Shown here in pieces: positions 1-5,163 of a DNA stretch of 11,461 nt. Numbering within the stretch: position 1 is the stretch's first letter; every line of letters begins with the position of its first letter. The notes beneath the pieces were generated by a model. That model had not been told where the DNA came from, searched no databases, and worked only from the letters and a program-made list of their open reading frames with translations. The position numbers were made by a program, and so were the translations under genes. Source of the DNA: Actinomycetes bacterium (GTDB lineage Bacteria > Actinomycetota > Acidimicrobiia > Acidimicrobiales > UBA8190); NCBI GenBank assembly GCA_021798135.1, contig JAJZYI010000091.1, positions 1 to 11,461 of the forward strand, in the 5' to 3' direction.

Positions 1-1
1 C

Positions 2-451
2 CCCCTCCCCAGCCTCCTGCCACCGCCACCCGCCGGCTACGCCGACACCGACCTCGCCAGCCTGCTCCCCCCGCCACCGGCCGGCTACGCCGACACCGAC
101 CTCGCCAGCCTGCTCCCCCCGCCACCGGCCGGCTACACCACCGCCGACCTCGCACCCCCCGACCTGCCGCCGCCACCCGCCGGCTACGCCGACACCGACC
201 TCGCCAGCCTGCTCCCCCCGCCACCCGGCTTGGGAGCGGCCGAATCGCCGCTGGCGGGGCCGGCGACGCCCCTGCCCGCACCGCCGGCGGGGTTCACGCC
301 CGAGATGGTGGGCGAGATCCTGGCAGTGGAGGCGCAGGAGCGCGCGTCCGACGAGGCCGGCGGGCCCGACGACGAGGAGCCGGCGGAGCCGATCACCGAG
401 GACATGACGATCGTCGCCAGGGGACACCGCCGCAGGTTCCGGCTTCGCTGA
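2..451 (+). CDS. C-terminal part of a proline-rich repeat protein, function unknown (5' truncated by window edge)
   Basis: The frame is open from the window edge to TGA 449-451, giving 149 visible residues. The first ~75 residues are a tandem repeat with unit AGYADTDLASLLPPPP: two units are identical at DNA level (35-82 and 83-130), a diverged 17-residue unit follows (131-181), and a last one starts at 182. Then come an Ala/Pro linker, an acidic stretch (about positions 355-400, EAGGPDDEEPAEP) and a short conserved-looking basic tail, EDMTIVARGHRRRFRLR. No catalytic motif, signal peptide or membrane segment is visible, but the N-terminus is missing. I do not recognise the protein. The repeat resembles a flexible spacer or interaction segment between an unseen N-terminal domain and the tail. 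A TTG at 230 could start a shorter protein, but the frame upstream keeps coding-like codon use and protein-level periodicity, so a longer gene is much more likely. Confidence 0.7.
   Translation, partial: PLPSLLPPPPAGYADTDLASLLPPPPAGYADTDLASLLPPPPAGYTTADLAPPDLPPPPAGYADTDLASLLPPPPGLGAAESPLAGPATPLPAPPAGFTPEMVGEILAVEAQERASDEAGGPDDEEPAEPITEDMTIVARGHRRRFRLR
35..228 (+). repeat. In-frame 48/51-bp tandem repeats encoding a Pro-rich 16-17 residue unit
   Basis: Units begin at GGCTAC at 35, 83, 131 and 182. The first two are identical over 48 nt. The third is 51 nt and diverged in its middle (TTADLAPPDL at protein level). The fourth again matches the first for about 43 nt before running into the linker. 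All unit lengths are multiples of three, so the array can grow or shrink by slippage without breaking the frame. The array probably extends beyond the left edge. Confidence 0.9.
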
Positions 452-607
452 CCACGGCGCTCCGGGCGGCATCGGCGAAGCCCGTGCCGGCTCCGGCGAC
501 CACGGGCCGCCAGATCCCACCGGCGAACGGCGCTGGCTGGCGCCCCTGTCGGAGCCATCGCCACCGAGCCGGGCCCGACCGGCGGGCCGCCGGGGCCGCC
601 CGCGTGC
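452..607. other. Convergent intergenic region with weak hairpins
   Basis: This 156-nt stretch lies between the stop of the Pro-rich gene (+) and the stop of moaC (-). It contains a 5-bp stem at 529-533/540-544 and a 6-bp stem GGCCCG/CGGGCC at 572-577/583-588 with a 5-nt loop, the latter just downstream of moaC on its strand. Neither has a T-tract. In DNA this GC-rich such stems arise easily by chance, so a terminator role is only possible. Confidence 0.3.
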
Positions 608-1099
608 TCAGTGCTGGTCGAGCGACTCGCGGCGCCAGGGCCCGCGCGTGCCGCCGGTCTTCTCCCACAGCGCCAGCTCGCCCATCACCATCGACCGGTC
701 GGCGGACTTGCACATGTCGTAGATGGTGAGCGCGGCGACCGCGCAGGCGGTGAGCGCCTCCATCTCCACGCCGGTCCGGTCGACGGTCTCCACCTGGGCC
801 TCGACCTCGACGAAGTCGTCGCCGATGGTGAAGTTCACGTGGCACGCACCCACGAGCAGCGGGTGGCACATCGGGATCAGGTCCGGGGTGCGCTTGGCCG
901 CCTGGATGCCAGCGATGCGCGCCGTCCCGAGCACGTCGCCCTTGGTGATGGCGTTGTTGGCCACCTTCACCGTGGTCTCCGGCGCCATCATCACCCGGCA
1001 CCGGGCGAGCGCCCGCCGGTGGGTGGGCTCCTTCGGGGTGACGTCGACCATGCGGGCGCCGCCCAGCGGGTCGAGGTGTGTCAGGCTGCGGTCGGCCAC
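608..1099 (-). CDS. moaC: Cyclic pyranopterin monophosphate synthase MoaC (molybdenum cofactor biosynthesis)
   Basis: MoaC converts 3',8-cyclo-7,8-dihydro-GTP, made by MoaA, into cyclic pyranopterin monophosphate, the first stable intermediate of molybdenum cofactor synthesis, in the cytoplasm. The 163-residue product matches the family's length (about 160). Hallmarks are visible in order: MVDVTPKEPTHRRALA (17-32), KGDVLGTARIAGIQAAKRT (53-71), the substrate-pocket motif CHPLL (78-82), GVEMEALTA (110-118) and TIYDMCKSADR (125-135). Asp128 and Lys131 fall at the same numbers as the catalytic pair of E. coli MoaC. The start is GTG 1099-1097. A TAGACT box ends 6 nt before it, which fits a leaderless mRNA; a GGAGGAG lies 12 nt upstream, rather far for a ribosome site. 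No other moa gene is in view, so the rest of the pathway must lie elsewhere or beyond the left edge. The gene diverges from the FmdB-family gene. Confidence 0.96.
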   Translation of the reverse strand: MADRSLTHLDPLGGARMVDVTPKEPTHRRALARCRVMMAPETTVKVANNAITKGDVLGTARIAGIQAAKRTPDLIPMCHPLLVGACHVNFTIGDDFVEVEAQVETVDRTGVEMEALTACAVAALTIYDMCKSADRSMVMGELALWEKTGGTRGPWRRESLDQH

Positions 1100-1105
1100 G
1101 GCGCG

Positions 1106-1111
1106 AGTCTA
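1106..1111 (-). promoter_or_regulatory. Candidate -10 box of moaC, leaderless geometry
   Basis: TAGACT on the minus strand ends 6 nt before GTG 1099, so transcription would begin at or next to the start codon. Leaderless mRNAs are common in actinobacteria. No good -35 is visible; the position expected for it (about 1129-1134) touches the -10 box of the divergent FmdB gene. Confidence 0.45.
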
Positions 1112-1132
1112 CTCCTCCGAGCCGCACCCGAT

Positions 1133-1138
1133 TAGACT
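1133..1138 (+). promoter_or_regulatory. Candidate -10 box of the FmdB-family gene
   Basis: TAGACT on the plus strand, the same hexamer as the divergent moaC box, lies directly against the left arm of the CIRCE-like inverted repeat. The expected start of transcription (about 1145) falls inside that repeat, as in other HrcA-controlled promoters. A -35 element is not evident. Confidence 0.45.
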
Positions 1139-1164
1139 TGGCAGTCGAAGGGTGTGAGTGCCAA
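1138..1164 (+). promoter_or_regulatory. CIRCE-type operator (HrcA binding site) upstream of the FmdB-family gene
   Basis: The sequence is TTGGCAGTC-N9-GAGTGCCAA. The arms are inverted repeats with one mismatch in nine, and the spacer is exactly 9 nt. The classical CIRCE element is TTAGCACTC-N9-GAGTGCTAA, so each arm departs from it by only one or two bases. HrcA is the heat-inducible repressor of groES/groEL and dnaK operons, which binds CIRCE. The element overlaps the predicted transcription start of the downstream gene and ends 62 nt before its ATG. I see the repeat directly; binding by HrcA is inferred from the match. Confidence 0.8.
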
Positions 1165-1176
1165 CATCCGGCCGCC

Positions 1177-1192
1177 GCACCGCCGGCGGTGC
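1177..1192. repeat. Perfect 16-bp palindrome in the FmdB leader
   Basis: GCACCGCCGGCGGTGC is self-complementary and lies between the CIRCE-like operator and the ribosome binding site. It could be a second operator or a leader hairpin, or a chance product of GC-rich sequence. Confidence 0.4.
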
Positions 1193-1206
1193 CGTGAACG
1201 CAGACC

Positions 1207-1216
1207 GAGGAAGGAG
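1207..1216 (+). promoter_or_regulatory. Ribosome binding site of the FmdB-family gene
   Basis: GAGGAAGGAG ends 10 nt before ATG 1227. It selects this ATG over the in-frame upstream codons at about 1158, which would lie inside the operator and add residues that do not resemble the family. Confidence 0.75.
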
Positions 1217-1226
1217 CAGCGAGCCG

Positions 1227-1586
1227 ATGCCGACGTACGAGTACGCCTGCACATCGTGCGGCCAGCATCTGGAGGTCGTGCAGTCGTTCAAGGACGACCC
1301 CCTCACCACGTGCGAGACGTGCGGCGGGACGCTCCGCAAGGTGTTCAGCCCCATCGGCGTCGTCTTCAAGGGCAGCGGCTTCTACAAGACCGACAGCCGG
1401 TCCGGGCGCAGCAGCACGGCCGGCGGGTCGGGCTCGTCGACGGCCTCGGCAGGCGGCACCAGCTCCGGCGACACGGCGAGCAGCTCGACGAGCACGCCGG
1501 GGTCGGGCGACAAGGCGGGCGCCCCGGGCGGCGCGTCCTCCGGCTCGGGCAGCACGTCGTCCGGCTCGGTGGCCGCCGCGTCCTGA
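1227..1586 (+). CDS. FmdB-family zinc-ribbon protein with disordered Ser/Gly tail; candidate HrcA-controlled redox chaperone (Ruc-like)
   Basis: The 119-residue protein opens with the FmdB signature MPTYEYACTSCG. Two CxxC pairs (Cys8/Cys11 and Cys29/Cys32) form a zinc ribbon across residues 4-34, followed by FSPIGVVFKGSGFYKTD (40-56), the standard end of the family domain. Residues 57-119 are almost purely Ser, Gly, Thr and Ala and must be unstructured. The family was long annotated as a putative regulator. From memory, the Mycobacterium tuberculosis member Rv0991c was described as an oxidation-activated chaperone with an unstructured C-terminus (Ruc), co-regulated with hsp60 and hsp70. The CIRCE-like operator at 1138-1164 supports the same stress role here. 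The four cysteines would be the zinc ligands and redox switch. Family membership is near certain; the chaperone function is inferred. The stop codon lies inside a 34-bp tandem duplication. Confidence 0.92.
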   Translation: MPTYEYACTSCGQHLEVVQSFKDDPLTTCETCGGTLRKVFSPIGVVFKGSGFYKTDSRSGRSSTAGGSGSSTASAGGTSSGDTASSSTSTPGSGDKAGAPGGASSGSGSTSSGSVAAAS

Positions 1587-1659
1587 CCGGCGCCCTGCCG
1601 CCTCGGGACCCGCGTCCTGACCGGCGCCCTGCCGCCTCGGGACCCGCGTCCTCACCGGC
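1576..1659 (+). repeat. 34-bp tandem duplication spanning the FmdB-family stop codon
   Basis: Positions 1576-1609 are repeated exactly at 1610-1643, and a third, partial and imperfect copy runs to about 1659. Each full copy includes CCGCGTCCTGACCGGC, so the gene's TGA (1584-1586) is duplicated at 1618-1620. The remainder of the gap to pmbA (to 1719) holds a 5-bp stem (1666-1670/1676-1680) and a 9-bp direct repeat GTGCTGGTG (1683-1691, 1703-1711). No clear terminator is visible between these convergent genes. Confidence 0.9.
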
Positions 1660-1719
1660 ATCGTGCCGCCGGCGCGGCGGGCGTGCTGGTGACGACCGCC
1701 CGGTGCTGGTGGCTCGCGG

Positions 1720-3060
1720 TCAGTCCCCGCTCACCGCCATGTCGGCGATCGCGAGCGTCTGGCCGGAGGCCAGGCCTGGCAGCCACTGCAGGTCGGCGCC
1801 GACGTGGGTGACGGCGTGCAGCATGCGCTGCAGGGTCGAGGCGACCGTCACCTCGCGCACCGGCGCGTCGAGCGCCCCGCCTCGGATCCACAGGCCCTCG
1901 GCTCCGACCGAGAAGTCGCCGCTCACCGGGCTCACGCCGGAGTGGACGCCGGTGACCGACTGCACGTACAGCCCGTCGCCGACGGCGGCCAGCAGCTCGT
2001 CGGCCGCCAGCTCGCCGGGCTCCAGCCGGACGGCGCGGCAGCCGGCGACGGGCGTCGACGCGTAGCCGCCGCGCACCGCCGAGCCGGTCGACGCCGTGCC
2101 CGCCCGGCGCGCCGCCACCGAGTCGTACACGAACCCCCGCAGCACGCCGCCGGCGATCAGCTCGTTCCGCCGGCACGCCAGCCCCTCGCCGTCGAACGGC
2201 GAGGCCGAGAACGCCCGCGGGTCGGTGGGGTCGTCGACGAGCACCAGGCCCGGCGCGGCGACGACCTCGCCGATCCTCCCGGCGAACATCGAGCGGTTCT
2301 TCGTGACGGACTCGCCCGACAGGGCGGAGGCGACCACGGCCAGCAGGGTGGCGGTCACGCGGGGGTCGAGGACCACGGTGCAGCGGGTGGAGCGGGCCTT
2401 GCTCGCGCCGATCAGCCGCGTCGCCCGCAGCACGGCGTCGTCGGCGGCGCCCGCCAGGTCGAGATCCTCGATGCCCCGGCCGGCGCTCACCCCGACGCCG
2501 GTGTGCCCCCCCTCGCCGGCGAGGGCGGAGACGGCCAGGCTGCAGACGGTGCGCCGGCCGCTGGCGAGCACCCCGGTCGACGACGCCACCGCCCACGCCA
2601 CGGCCAGGTCCCCGTAGTCCGCCGAGGACACCTGGCGGATCCGCGGGTCGGCCGACCGCGTCCGGCGCTCGAGCTCCAGCGCCAGCTCGGCCTTCCGCTC
2701 GGGCGGGGTGCCGGGCACCCCGTCGTCCCACAGGTCGAGCACGGCCGGGTCCCGGCCGTCGGGCTCGGCCAGGCCGACGTGCTCGTCGGGCGTGGCGAAC
2801 CGGGCGTTGTCGCGGGCCTCGCCGAGCACGTCGCCCACGACGTCGGCGTCGAGCGAGCCCGCCGACGCGAAGCCCTGGCGGCCGCCGACGACCACCCGGA
2901 TGCCGACGCCCGCCGACGACGCCTGGGACAGCACCTCGACGTCGCCGTCGTAGGCGCGGACATCGGTCTCCACGCCGCGGCTGACGTAGACCTCGATCTG
3001 CTCGCCGCGACCAGCCCGGCCGGCCACGGCGCTCGCCAGCGCGGCCAGGTCCTCAGGCAC
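1720..3060 (-). CDS. pmbA: TldE/PmbA, non-zinc partner subunit of the TldD/TldE protease
   Basis: TldE (PmbA) pairs with TldD to form a cytoplasmic zinc protease that in E. coli trims microcin B17 precursor and degrades unfolded CcdA; TldE shapes the substrate chamber but carries no metal. The 446-residue product is close to E. coli PmbA (450). It shows the family N-terminal domain (EVYVSRGVETDVRAYDGDVEVLSQASSAGVGIRV, about 23-56) and C-terminal motifs NRSMFAGRIGE (255-265), DDPTDPRAFSASPFDGEG (276-293) and SGDFSVGAEGLWIRGG (380-395). Where TldD has its HExxxH, this protein reads SALSGES (245-251), confirming the TldE identity. The GTG start at 3060-3058 overlaps the tldD stop (3055-3053) by 8 nt, indicating translational coupling; only a G-rich stretch (3073-3068) serves as ribosome site. 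It is the second gene of the operon. Confidence 0.95.
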   Translation of the reverse strand: MPEDLAALASAVAGRAGRGEQIEVYVSRGVETDVRAYDGDVEVLSQASSAGVGIRVVVGGRQGFASAGSLDADVVGDVLGEARDNARFATPDEHVGLAEPDGRDPAVLDLWDDGVPGTPPERKAELALELERRTRSADPRIRQVSSADYGDLAVAWAVASSTGVLASGRRTVCSLAVSALAGEGGHTGVGVSAGRGIEDLDLAGAADDAVLRATRLIGASKARSTRCTVVLDPRVTATLLAVVASALSGESVTKNRSMFAGRIGEVVAAPGLVLVDDPTDPRAFSASPFDGEGLACRRNELIAGGVLRGFVYDSVAARRAGTASTGSAVRGGYASTPVAGCRAVRLEPGELAADELLAAVGDGLYVQSVTGVHSGVSPVSGDFSVGAEGLWIRGGALDAPVREVTVASTLQRMLHAVTHVGADLQWLPGLASGQTLAIADMAVSGD

Positions 3061-4459
3061 CGGCCGTCCCCCCGATCGTGACCGCCGAGATGCGCAGCGT
3101 GGGCTGCCCGCAGCCCACCGGCACGCTCTGGCCGTCCTTGCCGCAGGTGCCGGGCGTCATGGCGAAGTCCCCGGCGACCGCGTCGATCCGGGCGAGCACC
3201 TCGGGGCCGTTCCCGATCAGGTTGGCGTCGCGCAGCGGCTCGGCGAGGTGACCGTCCTCGATCAGGTACGCCTCGGTCGTCCCGAACACGAAGTCGCCCG
3301 TGGCCGTGTTGACCTGCCCGCCGCCGAGCTTCGCCACGTACACCCCGTGGGGCGTCTGGGCGACGATCTCGTCGGGATCGGCGTCGCCGTCGAGCAGGAA
3401 GGTGTTCGTCATGCGCACCATCGGGAGGTGACGGTAGCTCTGGCGGCGCCCGTTGCCCGACGACCGGCGCCCCTCCCTGCGGGCGCGCACCTCGTCCCAC
3501 AGGTAGTCGACGAGCACGCCGTTCTCGATCAGCACGGTGCGGCCGGCGGGATGGCCCTCGTCGTCGACGGCGAAGGTGCCCCACTCGCCGCCGACGCCGC
3601 CGTCGTCGACCAGCGTGACCAGGGGGCTCGCCACCCGCTCCCCCACCCGGCCCGTGTACACCGAGGTCTCCTTGGCGATGTGGTCCGCCTCGAGCCCGTG
3701 GCCGCACGCCTCGTGGAAGAGGATGCCCCCGCTGCCCGAGGCCAGGACGACCGGGAGCGACCCGCTCGGAGCGGGACGGGCCGCCAGCTTGGCGATCGCC
3801 CGGCGCGCCGCGGCGCCTGCCACCTCGGCGACGTCAGTCCGGTCGAACAGCTCCAGGCCGGTGGTCGCGGCCACCGACTCGAACCCCGTCTGGCGCCCGG
3901 TGTCGCCCACCGCGACCACCGACACGGCCAGCCGCGTGCGCACCTGGTCGTCGACGGCCAGCACCCCGTCGCTGTTGGCCACCAGCAAGCGCCGGCGGCT
4001 GTCCCCGTACGAGGCCGAGACCTGGGCGACGGCCGCCCCCGCCGACCGGGCGGCGGCATCGGCCCTGGCGAGGAGGGCGATCTTGTCGGCCTTGGCCACC
4101 GCGTCACCCGGGCGGCTGGCGCCCGACCTCGGCCGGCCGCCCCGCTCGCCCAGGGCCACCGTGCGGGGCGTGCCGCCGCTGGCGACGCTGGCCGCCGCCT
4201 CCGCTGCCGCCAGCAGCCCGGCCTCGGAGAGGTCGGCGGTGTGGGCGAAGCCGGTGGTGTCGCCGACGACGACCCGGATGCCCGCACCCCGGTCGCGGCC
4301 TGACGCCAGCTCCTCGATGCGGCCGTCGTCGAGCACGGCCGAGGTCGCCCGCCGGTCCTCGGCGAACACCTCGGCGAAGTCGCCGCCCCGCTGCAGGGCA
4401 CGTCCGAGCACCCGTTGCACCAGGTCCGGGTCGACCAGCATGTCGGCGTCCACGGTCAC
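3053..4459 (-). CDS. tldD: TldD, zinc-metalloprotease subunit of the TldD/TldE complex
   Basis: TldD is the catalytic subunit of the TldD/TldE heterodimer, which cleaves short, unfolded or modified peptides threaded into an internal chamber. The 468-residue product (E. coli TldD has 481) carries HEACGHGLEADH at 249-260, the HExxxH zinc motif of the family. A conserved PVGCGQPTLRIS sits near the end (447-458); its Cys450 corresponds to the C-terminal Cys zinc ligand of E. coli TldD. The family stretch GDFVFGTTEAYLIEDG is at 388-403. I chose GTG 4459-4457 because GGAGG (4470-4466) lies 6 nt upstream and the protein then begins just before the first conserved helix; ATG 4441 is too far from that site. 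The frame stays open upstream to 5152, but that part lies antisense to the thioesterase gene and is repetitive. No peptide-maturation genes are nearby, so the substrate cannot be read from context. Confidence 0.96.
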   Translation of the reverse strand: MTVDADMLVDPDLVQRVLGRALQRGGDFAEVFAEDRRATSAVLDDGRIEELASGRDRGAGIRVVVGDTTGFAHTADLSEAGLLAAAEAAASVASGGTPRTVALGERGGRPRSGASRPGDAVAKADKIALLARADAAARSAGAAVAQVSASYGDSRRRLLVANSDGVLAVDDQVRTRLAVSVVAVGDTGRQTGFESVAATTGLELFDRTDVAEVAGAAARRAIAKLAARPAPSGSLPVVLASGSGGILFHEACGHGLEADHIAKETSVYTGRVGERVASPLVTLVDDGGVGGEWGTFAVDDEGHPAGRTVLIENGVLVDYLWDEVRARREGRRSSGNGRRQSYRHLPMVRMTNTFLLDGDADPDEIVAQTPHGVYVAKLGGGQVNTATGDFVFGTTEAYLIEDGHLAEPLRDANLIGNGPEVLARIDAVAGDFAMTPGTCGKDGQSVPVGCGQPTLRISAVTIGGTAGA

Positions 4460-4675
4460 GCAGCTCCTCCCTCGGATGGCGGCGCCGGACGGCAGCCGGC
4501 GGCAGGTCGGGGACGGCGGCACGGCGCGAACCGCACGGGCGCCGACAGGCCGGGGCACCCGGTCCACCCGGGCCCGCCTGCCGGTCCGGTCCACCGGCCC
4601 GGCCCACCGGCCCGGTCCGGCCCACCGGCCCGGTCCACTGGCCCCGACCACCGACCATTTCGTATCGTACCGGCC
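4460..4675. promoter_or_regulatory. Divergent promoter region of tldD and the thioesterase gene, with a long tldD leader
   Basis: The only A/T-containing promoter-like sequence in this 216-nt gap is GTATCGTAC at 4662-4670. Read on the plus strand it gives TATCGT (4663-4668), ending 7 nt before GTG 4676. Read on the minus strand it gives TACGAT (4669-4664). If both are used, the promoters share one -10 box back to back, the thioesterase mRNA is leaderless, and tldD has a leader of about 198 nt containing the tandem repeats. A GGAGG ribosome site for tldD lies at 4470-4466. No convincing -35 is seen on either strand. Confidence 0.4.
4588..4635. repeat. 18-bp tandem duplication in the tldD/thioesterase gap
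   Basis: CGGCCCACCGGCCCGGTC occurs at 4600-4617 and again, identical, at 4618-4635. A related 15-nt partial copy (GGTCCACCGGCCCGG) starts at 4588. The array lies within the predicted 5' leader of tldD. Confidence 0.85.
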
Positions 4676-5053
4676 GTGGAGATCCAACCGGGCGTGAGCG
4701 GCCGGGCGGTGCTGGTCGTCGACGAGGCCGACACGGCCACGTCGCTGCACACCGGCGCGGTCCCGGTCCTGGCCACGCCCAGGCTGGTCGCCCTGTGCGA
4801 GGAGGCCGCCTGCCGAGCGGTCGAGCCGGCGCTCGCCGGCGGCACCACCACCGTCGCCTCCCGGGTCCAGTTCGACCACCTCGCCCCCATCAGGGTCGGG
4901 TCCGAGGTCCAGGCCGACGCCACGCTGGAGCGGGTGGAGGGCAAGCGCCTGACCTTCACGGTGTCGGTCACCGACGCCTCGGGCCTGGTCGGCGCCGGCC
5001 GCGTGACCCGCGTCATGGTCGACGTGGCCGCCTTCATGGCCAAGGCCCGCTAG
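4676..5053 (+). CDS. Hot-dog fold acyl-CoA thioesterase, FlK-like
   Basis: This 125-residue protein belongs to the small hot-dog thioesterases related to FlK, the fluoroacetyl-CoA thioesterase of Streptomyces cattleya. From my recollection of FlK, its catalytic Thr42, Glu50 and His76 have the same spacing as Thr34 (VLATPRLVAL), Glu42 (LCEEAACRA) and His68 (VQFDHLAPI) here. The C-terminal half shows ATLERVEGKRLTFTVSVTDASG and a final strand-turn segment, FMAKAR, also FlK-like. The segment of FlK that holds its two phenylalanine lid residues is shorter here, so specificity for fluoroacetyl-CoA is unlikely; a general short-chain or housekeeping acyl-CoA substrate is more plausible. The GTG start follows a TATCGT box by 7 nt, suggesting a leaderless mRNA; there is no ribosome site. 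The frame is open further upstream but only through repetitive DNA. It lies 110 nt before dxs in the same direction. Confidence 0.88.
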   Translation: MEIQPGVSGRAVLVVDEADTATSLHTGAVPVLATPRLVALCEEAACRAVEPALAGGTTTVASRVQFDHLAPIRVGSEVQADATLERVEGKRLTFTVSVTDASGLVGAGRVTRVMVDVAAFMAKAR

Positions 5054-5072
5054 CGGTCCGGGCCGGCCCCGC

Positions 5073-5117
5073 CTGCCCGTGACCGCCGGGGCGCCGCCCC
5101 ACGATGCCCACGGGCAG
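5073..5117 (+). other. Nested stem-loop between the thioesterase gene and dxs
   Basis: CTGCCCGTG (5073-5081) and CACGGGCAG (5109-5117) form a perfect 9-bp stem. The enclosed region contains a second hairpin, GGGGC/GCCCC, at 5088-5092/5096-5100. It lies 20 nt after the thioesterase stop and 10 nt before the candidate dxs -10 box. It may terminate the upstream transcript, although it has no T-tract. Confidence 0.5.
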
Positions 5118-5126
5118 CGGTCGCGG

Positions 5127-5132
5127 TAGCGT
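5127..5132 (+). promoter_or_regulatory. Candidate -10 box of dxs
   Basis: TAGCGT fits TANNNT and would start transcription near 5139, leaving a leader of about 25 nt that contains GAGG (5154-5157), 6 nt before ATG 5164. No clear -35 is seen. The box suggests dxs need not depend on the thioesterase promoter. Confidence 0.35.
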
Positions 5133-5163
5133 GAAGGCACCCGATCGCGCACCGAGGTCCCGC

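Noticed and set aside
1158..1226. N-terminal extension of the FmdB-family protein from GTG 1158
   Set aside because: It would place the start inside the CIRCE-like repeat and ahead of a strong ribosome site that serves ATG 1227; family members begin MPTYEY.
4415..4675. Upstream extension of the thioesterase by 87 residues
   Set aside because: It would overlap the start of tldD and be made of the Pro/Arg-rich translation of the 18-bp repeats; the hot-dog domain starts at 4676.
4460..5152. Upstream extension of tldD by about 230 residues
   Set aside because: The extension is repetitive, overlaps the thioesterase gene antisense, and the family domain begins right after the GTG at 4459 with a good ribosome site.
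5104..5163. ATG 20 codons upstream as start of dxs
   Set aside because: The added residues do not resemble Dxs N-termini, overlap the stem-loop and candidate -10 box, and lack a ribosome site.
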